From: an uncultured bacterium
GTDB taxonomy: Bacteria > Desulfobacterota > Binatia > UBA1149 > CAITLU01
Assembly (NCBI GenBank): GCA_903893315.1
Contig: CAITLU010000017.1
Location: 58,053-122,052, forward strand
Direction of reading: 5' to 3'
DNA: 64,000 bases
The number at the start of each line of letters is the position of its first letter. The first letter of the stretch is position 1. This document shows positions 35,589 through 43,561 of this stretch, piece after piece. The notes under the pieces are model-generated. The model saw only the letters and a program-made list of their open reading frames with translations, had not been told where the DNA came from and ran no database searches. The position numbers and the translations under genes are program-made.

Positions 35589-36650
35589 ATGGAACTTCGG
35601 CTGTCAGAGATCAGAGAGAAGTTTGGCGAACAATTGGCTTTCTCGGAGCAGCGCGGCGGCGATCCGCTGATTCGCGGAATCAGAGCCGTCGAATCCTGCG
35701 GCGAAGGCGATCTTGTTTTTGTCGACAGCAAGAAGTTTGCGGAAGCGGCTTCAGGCAGAAAGCCCTCGGCGATCGTCACCCATCCCATGTTTGCCGAAGT
35801 TTTTGCGCCGCACGAAGGACTGGGAATCCTGGTCACTCAGCTGGTGTCGCTCGCTCACGCCATCATCAAATCGCAATATGCCGATCGCGATTTCATGGAC
35901 GACCAGTGGCCTGAGCTTCCGCCCTCCGCCGTTATTCATCCTAAGGCCACGGTTGCCAGGAGCGCCCTGATTTCTCCCAATGTGGTGGTCGGTGCCGGTG
36001 CCAGGGTAGGCGAGCGCACACGATTGCTGTCAGGCGTGGTGGTCGAGAACGACGCGGTTATCGGCGACGATTGTGTGGTTCATCCCAATGCCGTGATCGG
36101 TTATGGGTGCCGCGTCGGGAATCAGGCCTGCATCGGCGCTGGTACGATAATCGGTTCCGAAGGCTATGGGTTCGGACAGGACGCCAGATTCAAGAGTTAC
36201 CGTATCCCGCAAACCGGAATTGTCGTCATCGGCGAGCGCGTCAGACTGGGAGCGAACAATTGCGTCGACCGTGCTTCGTACGGCGAGACACGCATCGGTG
36301 CCGGTACCAAGACCGACAATCTCTGCCACTTCGCTCACGGCGTCGAGATCGGCGAAGATTGTCTGCTGACAGCGATGTTCTGCATCGCCGGATCATCGAA
36401 AGTAGGGAACCGTGTCGTCGCGAGCGGCCAGGTCGGTGTCATCGATCACATGAACATCTGTGACGACGTCTGGCTTCTTCATCGCGCCGGCGTGGTGAAG
36501 GATATCGAGACCTCCGGCAAGTACTGCGCGCTGCCCTTGCAGACGCTCGGGGACTACAAGCGCAACATGGAAGAAGCGGTCAAGCTCTCCGAACTCGCCG
36601 CTCAGGTCAGGGCTTTGCAGGCTCAGGTCGACGACTTGAGGAAGGCATAG
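35589..36650 (+). CDS. lpxD: UDP-3-O-acylglucosamine N-acyltransferase
   Basis: A 353-residue lipid A biosynthesis enzyme that adds the N-linked acyl chain from acyl-ACP to UDP-3-O-acyl-glucosamine. Start ATG 35589 is preceded by GGGAG. The N-terminal uridine-binding domain (about 1-105) leads into a left-handed beta-helix of hexapeptide repeats (about 115-305: VIHPKATVARSALISPNVVV, NAVIGYGCRVGNQACIGAGT). The catalytic His is in HFAHGVEIGEDC near residue 250 (His239 in the E. coli enzyme). The C-terminal helix (about 320-350) matches the ACP-binding end. It stands alone here, away from lpxA and lpxB. It shows that the cell makes lipopolysaccharide. Confidence 0.93.
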   Translation: MELRLSEIREKFGEQLAFSEQRGGDPLIRGIRAVESCGEGDLVFVDSKKFAEAASGRKPSAIVTHPMFAEVFAPHEGLGILVTQLVSLAHAIIKSQYADRDFMDDQWPELPPSAVIHPKATVARSALISPNVVVGAGARVGERTRLLSGVVVENDAVIGDDCVVHPNAVIGYGCRVGNQACIGAGTIIGSEGYGFGQDARFKSYRIPQTGIVVIGERVRLGANNCVDRASYGETRIGAGTKTDNLCHFAHGVEIGEDCLLTAMFCIAGSSKVGNRVVASGQVGVIDHMNICDDVWLLHRAGVVKDIETSGKYCALPLQTLGDYKRNMEEAVKLSELAAQVRALQAQVDDLRKA

Positions 36651-36732
36651 GCTTGCACTGCGCAGGAATGCGGCCGGTCAGTCTTGCCGTGCTACGCCGG
36701 CGTGACCGGAAAGCGTGCGACGCAACGTGCGC

Positions 36733-37494
36733 TCACTGCTGTCCTCCGTCGACGCGCAGGATGGCTCCGCTCGTGAAGCTCGACGCGTCCGACGCGAGGT
36801 AGAGCGCCGTGCCGACGATCTCGTCAGCACGGCCGGCACGCCGCAGCGCGGCCCGCGCGCCGATGACACTCTCGAAGCCCTCAGGCCAGGCCTTGGAGAT
36901 GTCGGTGAGGAAAGGCCCGGCCTGGATCGCGTTGACCCGCACCTTTGGCCCGTAGGCGTGAGCAAACGCGATGGTGAGCGCGTTGAGCCCCGCCTTCGCC
37001 GCGGCGTACGGCGTTTCGGTTGGAGTGGGGCGCTCGGCCGCGATGCTGCTCACGTTGATGATGCTGCCACCTTCTCCGGCCGCCATGCGCGTACCGATGA
37101 GAGCCGAAAGGCGGAAGGGCCCTTTCAGGTTGACGTCGAGCACCTTGTCCCACAGTTGCTCGGTGACGGCGTCGAGCGACGGATAGAGCGGCGACATGCC
37201 GGCGTTGTTGACGAGGATGTCGACCTTGCCGAAGCGCGCGTACGCCGCTTCCGTGAGCGCGTCGAGATCGTCCCACACGCCGACGTGGCAGGCGTGAGCG
37301 AGAGCGCGACCGCCGAGAGCCTCGATCTGTCTCGCCGCCTCGTCGCAGGATTGCTGCTTGCGGCTGGCGACGATGACAGCGGCGCCGGCCTTCGCGAAGG
37401 CCTTGGCCATCTCGAGGCCGAGGCCGCGGCTGCCGCCGGTGACAAGCGCGACCTTGCCCGAAAGATCAAAGAGCGTCCTGTCTGCGTTTGTCAT
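36733..37494 (-). CDS. Short-chain dehydrogenase/reductase (classical SDR)
   Basis: A 253-residue NAD(P)-dependent oxidoreductase. The Rossmann nucleotide motif is ALVTGGSRGLGLEM (TGxxxGxG). NNAG appears in ILVNNAGMSPLY. The catalytic Ser is in INVSSIAAERPT and the YxxxK pair in PYAAAKAGLN. GGAGG lies eight bases before the chosen ATG 37494; upstream codons are not needed. Sequence style resembles 3-oxoacyl-ACP reductase or gluconate 5-dehydrogenase-type SDRs. It is followed upstream by another SDR and an Old-Yellow-Enzyme on the same strand, suggesting catabolism of a lipid or cyclic compound. Confidence 0.92.
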   Translation of the reverse strand: MTNADRTLFDLSGKVALVTGGSRGLGLEMAKAFAKAGAAVIVASRKQQSCDEAARQIEALGGRALAHACHVGVWDDLDALTEAAYARFGKVDILVNNAGMSPLYPSLDAVTEQLWDKVLDVNLKGPFRLSALIGTRMAAGEGGSIINVSSIAAERPTPTETPYAAAKAGLNALTIAFAHAYGPKVRVNAIQAGPFLTDISKAWPEGFESVIGARAALRRAGRADEIVGTALYLASDASSFTSGAILRVDGGQQ

Positions 37495-37659
37495 CGACGA
37501 AGTCCTCCATCTCGCGGCCCCGGCGCGGGCGGCGCCGAAGCGCCGGCCATGCACTCGTGGAGCGTTAAGTCAGCGCGGCAGTAAGCGGACACGCCGAAGT
37601 GTCAACATTTCGGACGCGCCTGGTCTAGCGCGCCAGGCGCGAGCCTACGAATGTGCCGC

Positions 37660-38517
37660 TCACTTCTTGTGTCCGGCGCGCTCGGCGGCGGTCTGCATCT
37701 GCCGCGCCGCGAGCCGGCCGCTGAGCTTTATGGCGAGCCCCGGAACTATCTTGTAGAGCCAGATCATGACGTGCGCGTACAGAGGCAGCGTGACAATGCG
37801 CCGTTTGCGGACCACTCCGTCGAGCAGTTGATGGACGCCTTTGTCGAGCGGCACGATCCACGGGATGTTCTCACGCAGGATCTGTTCGTTGAAATCTCCG
37901 ATCGTGCGCGCAGCGCCGTAGATTCCCGACTCGATGAACCCAGGACACAGAGCGGTGACGGTGACGCCTTTGGGCTGGGCCTCCACACGCAGCGAGTCGC
38001 TCAGGCCGACGACGGCGAACTTCACGGTGCTGTACGGCGCCAGCAGCGGTGACGGCACGAGTCCGGCGAGAGAGGCGGTGTTGACGATGTGGCCGCTGCC
38101 TTGGCGCACCATGTGCTTATAGGCAGCCGAAGTTCCGTAGACCACGCCCTTGAGATTGATGTCGATGATCTCGTCCCAGTTCGCTATCGGGATTTCCTCG
38201 GTCATGCCCAGGGTAGCAATGCCGGCGTTGTTGAAGATGTAGTCGATGCGTCCGTGCCTGGCGACGGTGGCGTCGACCAGCGACGTGACGGCGGCGCTGT
38301 CGCGCACGTCGAGGAGGTGAGCCTCGGCCTTGCCGCCTGCGGCGGTGATCGAGGCGACCGTTCGCGCGGCGCCCTCCATGTTGATGTCGGCGGCGATCAC
38401 GGTGCCGCCCGCTTTGCCTATTTCTATTGCGAACCCCTGTCCGAGGCCGGAGGCGGCGCCGGTGATGATCGCGATCTTGCCTCGGAAAACCTGGTACCTT
38501 GTCGTTCCCTGATCCAT
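37660..38517 (-). CDS. Short-chain dehydrogenase/reductase
   Basis: A 285-residue SDR with a GGAGG-type site before ATG 38517. The cofactor motif is IITGAASGLGQGFA. DI at the end of strand 2 (VIAADINMEG) favours NAD over NADP. NNAG lies in YIFNNAGIATLG. Catalytic Ser and Tyr-x3-Lys are in NTASLAGLV and PYSTVKFAV. The long C-terminal extension (about 225-285, including YAHVMIWLYKIVPGLAIKLS) is amphipathic and may touch membranes, as in several lipid- or steroid-acting SDRs. It lies between an SDR and an Old-Yellow-Enzyme gene, all on the minus strand. Confidence 0.92.
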   Translation of the reverse strand: MDQGTTRYQVFRGKIAIITGAASGLGQGFAIEIGKAGGTVIAADINMEGAARTVASITAAGGKAEAHLLDVRDSAAVTSLVDATVARHGRIDYIFNNAGIATLGMTEEIPIANWDEIIDINLKGVVYGTSAAYKHMVRQGSGHIVNTASLAGLVPSPLLAPYSTVKFAVVGLSDSLRVEAQPKGVTVTALCPGFIESGIYGAARTIGDFNEQILRENIPWIVPLDKGVHQLLDGVVRKRRIVTLPLYAHVMIWLYKIVPGLAIKLSGRLAARQMQTAAERAGHKK

Positions 38518-38572
38518 TCCTGCCTCCGGCGGTGACGGTGTTCGCGATCCAGCGGAGCGCGAACCCGTCCGC

Positions 38573-39673
38573 TCATGGGTTCTTGGTTTCTTCCTCTGCG
38601 ACGAAACCTGGCCAACTGCTCATGTAGTCGATGAAGGTCTCGCTCAGACGCTCGCGACGCAGATGCTCGCGGCTGACGGGCAGCGCAAGCGGTGCAAAAT
38701 CGGAATCCGCGGCGATCTTCTTCGGATAGTCGTGATGCACAATCGCCGCCCGTCCGACGATGACGAAATCGGCTCCGTGTTCCAGGACGCGGCGAGCGTC
38801 GGCGGCGGTGCGTATCTTACCGGCCGCGCCGAGGCGGGTATGGTTGCGGGGAAGGTCGGTGAACCAGTCAAGCAAAGGCCGGTCCTGGAAGGCAGGATCC
38901 ACGGGCTTCTTGAACACGTCCCACAACGACATGTCGAGGTAGTCGAGACTGCCGCCGCTAAGCAACTCGCCCGCAAACTCGCGCATCTCCGCCATCTGCA
39001 GGCCATAGCGTTCGGGTGACAGGCGCAGGCCGAGCTGGAAGTCGTGGCGGCAGCGCGCACGTACGCCGGCGATGATGTCGCGCACGATGCGGCTGCGATT
39101 CTCGAGCGTGCCGCCCCACGCGTCGTCGCGGCGATTGGTCTCGGCAGACAGGAATGCGCCGAGCATGTAGCCGTGTGCGCCGTGCAGTTCGACGCCGTCG
39201 AAGCCGGCCGCGTCGGCGCGAACGGCGGCGGCGATGAAGTCCTCGGTGAGCTGCTCGACCTCTGCGCCTGAAAGCGCTCGAGTTCCCGTTTCCGCGTCCT
39301 GCGAGGGACCGACCGGGTCGCTGCCGGTGAGTTCTCGCAGTGCGCGCAGTCCGGCGTGGTGAAGCTGCATCGACGAAACCGCGCCGTGGGCTTTGATTCC
39401 GGCCGCCAGTCGCGTCAGGCCGCTCAGATGATCGTCACTGAATACGCCGAGCTGGCAGGGAAAGGCTTGGCCCTGGCGCTGCACGTGGGCTGCGCAGGTG
39501 ATGACGAGGCCGAAACCGCCTTCGGCACGATAGGTGAGCCAGCGCAGTTCGTCGTCAGACAGGCGTCCGTCGCTGTGGTCTTGCGCGTTGGTGAGAGGTG
39601 CCAGCATGAAACGGTTCTTCCATGCGGGACCGTGGGCCAGCGCGAGGGGAGAGAAAAGATCGGCAGTGATCAT
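38573..39673 (-). CDS. NADH:flavin oxidoreductase, Old Yellow Enzyme family
   Basis: A 366-residue FMN enzyme. ATG 39673 has AAGGGGG four bases upstream; an ATG at 39691 is an alternative. FMN-binding and active-site features include FMLAPLTNAQ at the N-terminus, MQLHHAGLRA, the His-x2-His of HGAHGYMLGAFLS, RLSPERYGL and the C-terminal ADFVIVGRAAI. The family reduces alpha,beta-unsaturated carbonyls. Together with two SDR genes downstream it could work on cyclic enones or steroid-like substrates, as inference. Confidence 0.92.
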   Translation of the reverse strand: MITADLFSPLALAHGPAWKNRFMLAPLTNAQDHSDGRLSDDELRWLTYRAEGGFGLVITCAAHVQRQGQAFPCQLGVFSDDHLSGLTRLAAGIKAHGAVSSMQLHHAGLRALRELTGSDPVGPSQDAETGTRALSGAEVEQLTEDFIAAAVRADAAGFDGVELHGAHGYMLGAFLSAETNRRDDAWGGTLENRSRIVRDIIAGVRARCRHDFQLGLRLSPERYGLQMAEMREFAGELLSGGSLDYLDMSLWDVFKKPVDPAFQDRPLLDWFTDLPRNHTRLGAAGKIRTAADARRVLEHGADFVIVGRAAIVHHDYPKKIAADSDFAPLALPVSREHLRRERLSETFIDYMSSWPGFVAEEETKNP

Positions 39674-39830
39674 GGCCCCCTTCAATGTCATGCGCGGCTT
39701 TGCTTCAAGCGCACCAGCCCGCGGTTTCTCGACAGAGCAGGTCGGGCAAGTTCTTGCTTCGTGGCTCGCTGACAAGACCCAGGTCCTGGAAACGGTCCCG
39801 ATCCCCCGATTTGCCGGGGTGCGATCAATC

Positions 39831-40616
39831 TCATTGAGGCTTTCGCGCCAGGAGGTTGACCCCGCGCACGCCGAACTTTTTGGCGACCAGCTCTTTTGAC
39901 GTACCGAGGAAGCAATCGAAGCGCGCGACTACCGCGACATCGACAAAGCCGAGGCGATCGAGGAGCGTGATCAGCTCTCCCTCCGGGAGAGCGCCGCCGA
40001 TTCAGCCAGTCCACAGATCGACGTCGCGCCGGATGCCTTCCGACAGCTCGGACTCGACGGCGATGTCGCCGAGTTGGAGCCTGCCGCCGGGCTTGAGCAC
40101 GCGCATGATCTCGCTGAACGCTTCCACTTTGTCGGTCGTGAGGTTGAGCACGCCGTTGGAAATAACGACATCGACGCTCGCGTTCTCGAGGGGCAGCGCC
40201 TGGGCGTCGCCCAGGCGTATCTCGACGTGGTCGAGTTTCGCGATACGCGCCGACTCTCTGGCGCGCTCGATCATCGCGGGCGTCATGTCGATGCCGATCG
40301 CGATGCCGGCGTCGCCCACGCGGCGCGCCGCAAGCATCAGGTCCATGCCGGCGCCGCAGCCGATGTCGACGACAGTCGCGCCGGTTTCGAGCGGAGCGAC
40401 CGCGAGCGGATTGGCCACGCCCGCAAACGACGCTGTCGAGTCGGCCGGCAGCCCGGCCAGTTCGGCGGCGTCGTAGCCCAGCAGTTCGGCTGCGTAGGCG
40501 GGCCCGCGGTGGAAGTGGAAGTCACCGGTCGGATCGGCGGCGACGCGCGCGTAGATCGTCGATATCTCGGTGCGCAGACGGACGGTGTCCAGGTCGGCCG
40601 GGCAGGACGTGGCCAT
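39831..40616 (-). CDS. Probable selenoprotein: ArsM-like SAM methyltransferase with in-frame TGA (Sec)
   Basis: A standard reading stops at TGA 40004-40002 after 204 residues, but the same frame continues for 56 more codons to TGA 39833-39831. The continuation reads IGGALPEGELITLLDRLGFV and then DVAVVARFDCFLGTSKELVA before ending in KKFGVRGVNLLARKPQ. That is a normal C-terminus for a class I methyltransferase. Arsenite-methyltransferase-like enzymes carry a conserved Cys in the pattern LWxGCIxGALP; here the TGA (residue 205) replaces exactly that Cys in DLWTG-U-IGGALPEG. A perfect 8-bp hairpin follows seven bases after the TGA. SAM-binding motif VVDIGCGAGMDLML (about 87-100) and LPLENASVDVVISNGVLNL are intact. 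AGGAGGAG precedes the ATG. To my recollection such methyltransferase-domain selenoproteins have been named (MduS). The substrate could be an arsenic, selenium or other thiophilic compound. Confidence 0.88.
39974..39992 (-). promoter_or_regulatory. Candidate bacterial SECIS element
   Basis: On the minus strand a perfect 8-bp stem (gctctccc with gggagagc) closes a GGA loop. It starts nine bases downstream of the TGA at 40004-40002 and lies wholly in coding sequence. Bacterial SECIS hairpins are coding, sit directly 3' of the UGA and need a G in a small apical loop; this fits. The UGA-to-loop spacing of about 17 bases is at the short end of what is known. Confidence 0.75.
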
Positions 40617-40727
40617 AGCTCCTCCTACGGTGCCGAACTTGACCGGCGCCCAGTCCTGGTCGTCGAGCGAAGGAATCCTCGATCCCTCTCCGAAGTGAAC
40701 GAGGAGGGATCGAGAGAGCCAGATCGC

Positions 40728-41108
40728 TCAGCCCATGCGATGAAGGGCGCAGATCTTGTTGCCGGACGGGTCGCGCAGGTAGGCTAGATAAAGCTTCCCC
40801 ATGCCACTTTCGCGCACTCCCGGAGGATCTTCACAGGTTGTGCCGCCGTTGGCGATACCGGCAGCGTGCCAGGCATCCGCGGTGGCGGGATCCGCGACAG
40901 CAAAGCCGATCGTGCCGCCATTGCCGCTGGAGGCAGGCTCGCCGTTGATCGGCTTCGTGACGGCGAAGACGCCGGACGGGGAAAGGTAGAAAAGGCGACC
41001 GTGCTCGTCGGTGATGGCCGCCGGGATTCCGAGCGTGCCCAGCACGGCGTCATAGAACTTCCTGGATGCCTCGAGGTCGTCGGTGCCGACCATGATATGG
41101 CTGAACAT
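40728..41108 (-). CDS. VOC/glyoxalase-family protein
   Basis: A 126-residue protein with the two beta-alpha-beta-beta-beta units of the vicinal oxygen chelate fold. The N-terminus FSHIMVGTDDLEASRKFYDA carries the first metal-site His, and KLYLAYLRDPSGNKICAL is the usual C-terminal strand with DPSGN. The start has AAGGAG about eight bases upstream. Members include lyases, dioxygenases and resistance proteins; activity cannot be assigned. It lies 111 bases upstream of the selenoprotein gene on the same strand. Confidence 0.85.
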   Translation of the reverse strand: MFSHIMVGTDDLEASRKFYDAVLGTLGIPAAITDEHGRLFYLSPSGVFAVTKPINGEPASSGNGGTIGFAVADPATADAWHAAGIANGGTTCEDPPGVRESGMGKLYLAYLRDPSGNKICALHRMG

Positions 41109-41462
41109 CGTGTTTCTCCTTCGCGTGGACCGGGCCTAGTGGAACCAGATAGCCGGTGGACAGCGGTCGCCTTCATGTATCAGTGCGAAGGCTTGTTCAA
41201 TCGTTAGTCGAGTCGAGCCTTGAGCGTGGGGCCTTCGAGGCAGCCGCGCATGCCCCCGGGGCCGTCGTCTTGCCTGGCAGGCGGCTGTTTTCGCGAGGAG
41301 GAGTTGCCGAGCGCCTCCTCCCCGTATGCGAGGGAAACTTCACCTTAAGACAAGATCGGACCGGACAGGCCCCGGTGCCGGGAACTCGCGCGCAAGTTTT
41401 CCGTCGAGGTCGGGAAAGCGTGTGCCTGCCTGCAGCTTTTGACGATACGCAGAAGCGTACGA
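41109..41462. other. Intergenic region
   Basis: About 350 bases between the VOC gene start and the FNT gene stop, both minus strand. It should hold the VOC promoter. I see no gene, repeat or RNA structure I can name. Confidence 0.5.
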
Positions 41463-42299
41463 TCATGCGCCGCCGCTTCGAGCCGGCATCCGCTGGTAGA
41501 TCACGTGGTAGATCAAGCTCACCAGCACGCCTCCGCCGAAGACATTGCCGAGAATCACCGGCACCAGATTACCGAAGAACCCGCTCCAGGTGATCGCGAC
41601 GGTGGCCGCGCCGTTATTCCCGAAATGCTGCAACAGCATGGCGAGCGGTATGAAGTACATGTTGGCGACACTGTGCTCGAAGCCAGCCGCAACGAACGCA
41701 GAAACCGGAAATACGATCGCTACCGCCTTGTCGGTGACGCTGCGGCCGGCAACGGCCATCCATACCGCCATGCATACGAGCACGTTGCACAGCACTCCCC
41801 TGAAGAACGCGGTCCAGAACGGCATGCTGCACTTGGCAGCGGCGATCTTGAGGTATTGTTCGGCGATGGCTCCGTCATTCATTTCCGCATGCCGGGAAAG
41901 AAACACCAGCAGCGCCAGGCCGGCAGCGCCGATGAAGTTGCCGGTGCAGACGACCGCCCAATTGCGCAGCAGTTCGCGGGTGGAGATCATCCGGTCGGCC
42001 CAGGCCATGACCAGCAGGTTGTTGCCGGTGAACAACTCGGCGCCGGCGACTATGGTCAGAAGCAGCCCAAGGGAAAACGCGACACCGCCGAGCAGACGGC
42101 TTGCCGCAAAGCCGAGAGAAGACGCGTCGGAGATGATCAGCACGAAGTAAAGAGCACCCAATCCGATGAAGGCGCCGGCCAGCACGCCAAGCATCAGCAT
42201 GGAAAGCAGCGGCAATCGAGCCTTGGCAGTACCGATGGTTTCTACCCTGGTGGCGATTTCCTTGGGCGAGAAAGCGTCGAAACCGAAGATTTCTGGCAT
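41463..42299 (-). CDS. Formate/nitrite transporter (FNT/FocA family)
   Basis: A 278-residue inner-membrane pentameric channel with six helices. Family marks: AGAFIGLGALYFVLI near helix 1, AGAELFTGNNLLVMAWADR (the broken helix 2), GNFIGAAGLALLVF, and VAAGFEHSVANMYFIPLAML with the central His that gates anion passage. The fold carries formate, nitrite, hydrosulfide or lactate-type anions; which one is used is not readable. It stands alone and is divergent from the enoyl-CoA hydratase gene. Confidence 0.93.
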   Translation of the reverse strand: MPEIFGFDAFSPKEIATRVETIGTAKARLPLLSMLMLGVLAGAFIGLGALYFVLIISDASSLGFAASRLLGGVAFSLGLLLTIVAGAELFTGNNLLVMAWADRMISTRELLRNWAVVCTGNFIGAAGLALLVFLSRHAEMNDGAIAEQYLKIAAAKCSMPFWTAFFRGVLCNVLVCMAVWMAVAGRSVTDKAVAIVFPVSAFVAAGFEHSVANMYFIPLAMLLQHFGNNGAATVAITWSGFFGNLVPVILGNVFGGGVLVSLIYHVIYQRMPARSGGA

Positions 42300-42628
42300 G
42301 GCGTAATATCCCGCTGTCTGGATCTGGCTGTCCGGCGCGACGCCAATTAACAGCGTCTCGTCCCGGATTAGGTGGACTCTCCTGCCTCCGCTCGCAGGCG
42401 AATGTACCCTACGGCCGCGGCCATGACGACCGTTCCTTCAAAAGAGCAGTGGCGCGCGAAACTCAGGCCGACTCGGATCGTAAGCGACGACGCGATTTCA
42501 CCGGCTGCGCTGGCCGACGGTTGCGGCTCGGCGGTGTGTGAAAAGTTTGCTATTGAAAGGCGGCGTCGGGCTCGGCGTGATATCGCGCGCCACGCGCGGC
42601 GGAGCGAGGCGCAGCAGGACGAGGAGAG
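42300..42628. promoter_or_regulatory. Divergent intergenic region (FNT / enoyl-CoA hydratase)
   Basis: About 330 bases expected to contain two divergent promoters. No operator palindrome stood out. GAGGAGAG just before 42629 is the ribosome site of the plus gene. Confidence 0.5.
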
Positions 42629-43429
42629 ATGAACATGCCGGATGACGAAGCACTGATAGTCGAGCGCGACGGCGCGGTGGCGATACTCACCAACAACCGC
42701 CCGCCGATGAATCGGATGACGTTCGAGTACATGGACTCGCTGCAGGAGATGCTGCCGCGCCTCGCCGCCGACTCCTCGGTGCGGGCGCTGGTGTTCACCG
42801 CGGCCGGCGACGAGCACTTCTCGGTGGGTATGGATCTCAAGCAGGTGATGACTCATGCCGCCGAACGCGGCGGCTTCGGAGCAGTGCTCGATCAGCGACG
42901 CGAGGTGCTGGCGATGATCGAGTCGATGCGCAAGCCGTCGGTGGCAACGCTGTACGGCTACTGTCTGGGTGGGGGCCTGGAATTGCCGCTGGCCTGCCAC
43001 CTGCGCATTGGCGCGTCGGAAGGCGCGCGCATCGGGCTTCCGGAACTGGAGATCGGCGCGATGCCGGCCTGGGGCGGCTCGGTGCGACTTGCGCGTCTGG
43101 TCGGCAGCGGGCGCGCTCTGGACATCATGCTGCGGGCCCGCAAGATCGACGGACCCGAGGCGCTGGCGATCGGTCTGGTGACCGAGTTGCACCCGGTCGC
43201 GCAACTCAAGCAGCGCGCCGTGGAGCTTGCACATCAACTGGCGTCAATGCCGGCCAGCGCGGTCGCTGGAGTGCTGTCCAGCGTCGTCGATGGTGCCGAC
43301 ATGATGCTCGATGCTGCGCTCGATCTGGAGCGAGAGGCGGTCGAACGCTGCGCAGTCTCACCGGATCAACGCGAAGGGATGCTCGCGTTCGTGCAGAAGC
43401 GCCGTCCGGTATTCAACCAGGCGCAGTAA
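42629..43429 (+). CDS. Enoyl-CoA hydratase/isomerase family protein
   Basis: A 266-residue crotonase-fold enzyme. Features: AILTNNRPPMNRMTFEYMD at the N-terminus, the oxyanion-hole loop FSVGMDLKQV, and GYCLGGGLELPLACHLRIGA. The two catalytic Glu positions of true hydratases are not clearly both present; the second site region reads LPELEIGAMPAWGGSVRL, which has Glu. It could be hydratase, isomerase or another crotonase. It acts on acyl-CoA thioesters in the cytosol and fits the surrounding catabolic theme. Confidence 0.88.
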   Translation: MNMPDDEALIVERDGAVAILTNNRPPMNRMTFEYMDSLQEMLPRLAADSSVRALVFTAAGDEHFSVGMDLKQVMTHAAERGGFGAVLDQRREVLAMIESMRKPSVATLYGYCLGGGLELPLACHLRIGASEGARIGLPELEIGAMPAWGGSVRLARLVGSGRALDIMLRARKIDGPEALAIGLVTELHPVAQLKQRAVELAHQLASMPASAVAGVLSSVVDGADMMLDAALDLEREAVERCAVSPDQREGMLAFVQKRRPVFNQAQ

Positions 43430-43561
43430 GCGCTTGCCGGGGTGTGAACCCCTACTTCGATGAGTGTCCGAATCCTCAAGGCCGACGGGAGGCTGGCATT
43501 CGCAGCGCTCGCTTACGATGAATGAGGCTGCGCCCGGACCTCGCAACTGCTGGAGAGAGCG

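Noticed and set aside
40002..40616. A truncated 204-residue methyltransferase ending at 40002
   Set aside because: The frame continues past the TGA with 56 conserved-looking codons, and the TGA replaces a Cys position, so recoding explains the data better than truncation.
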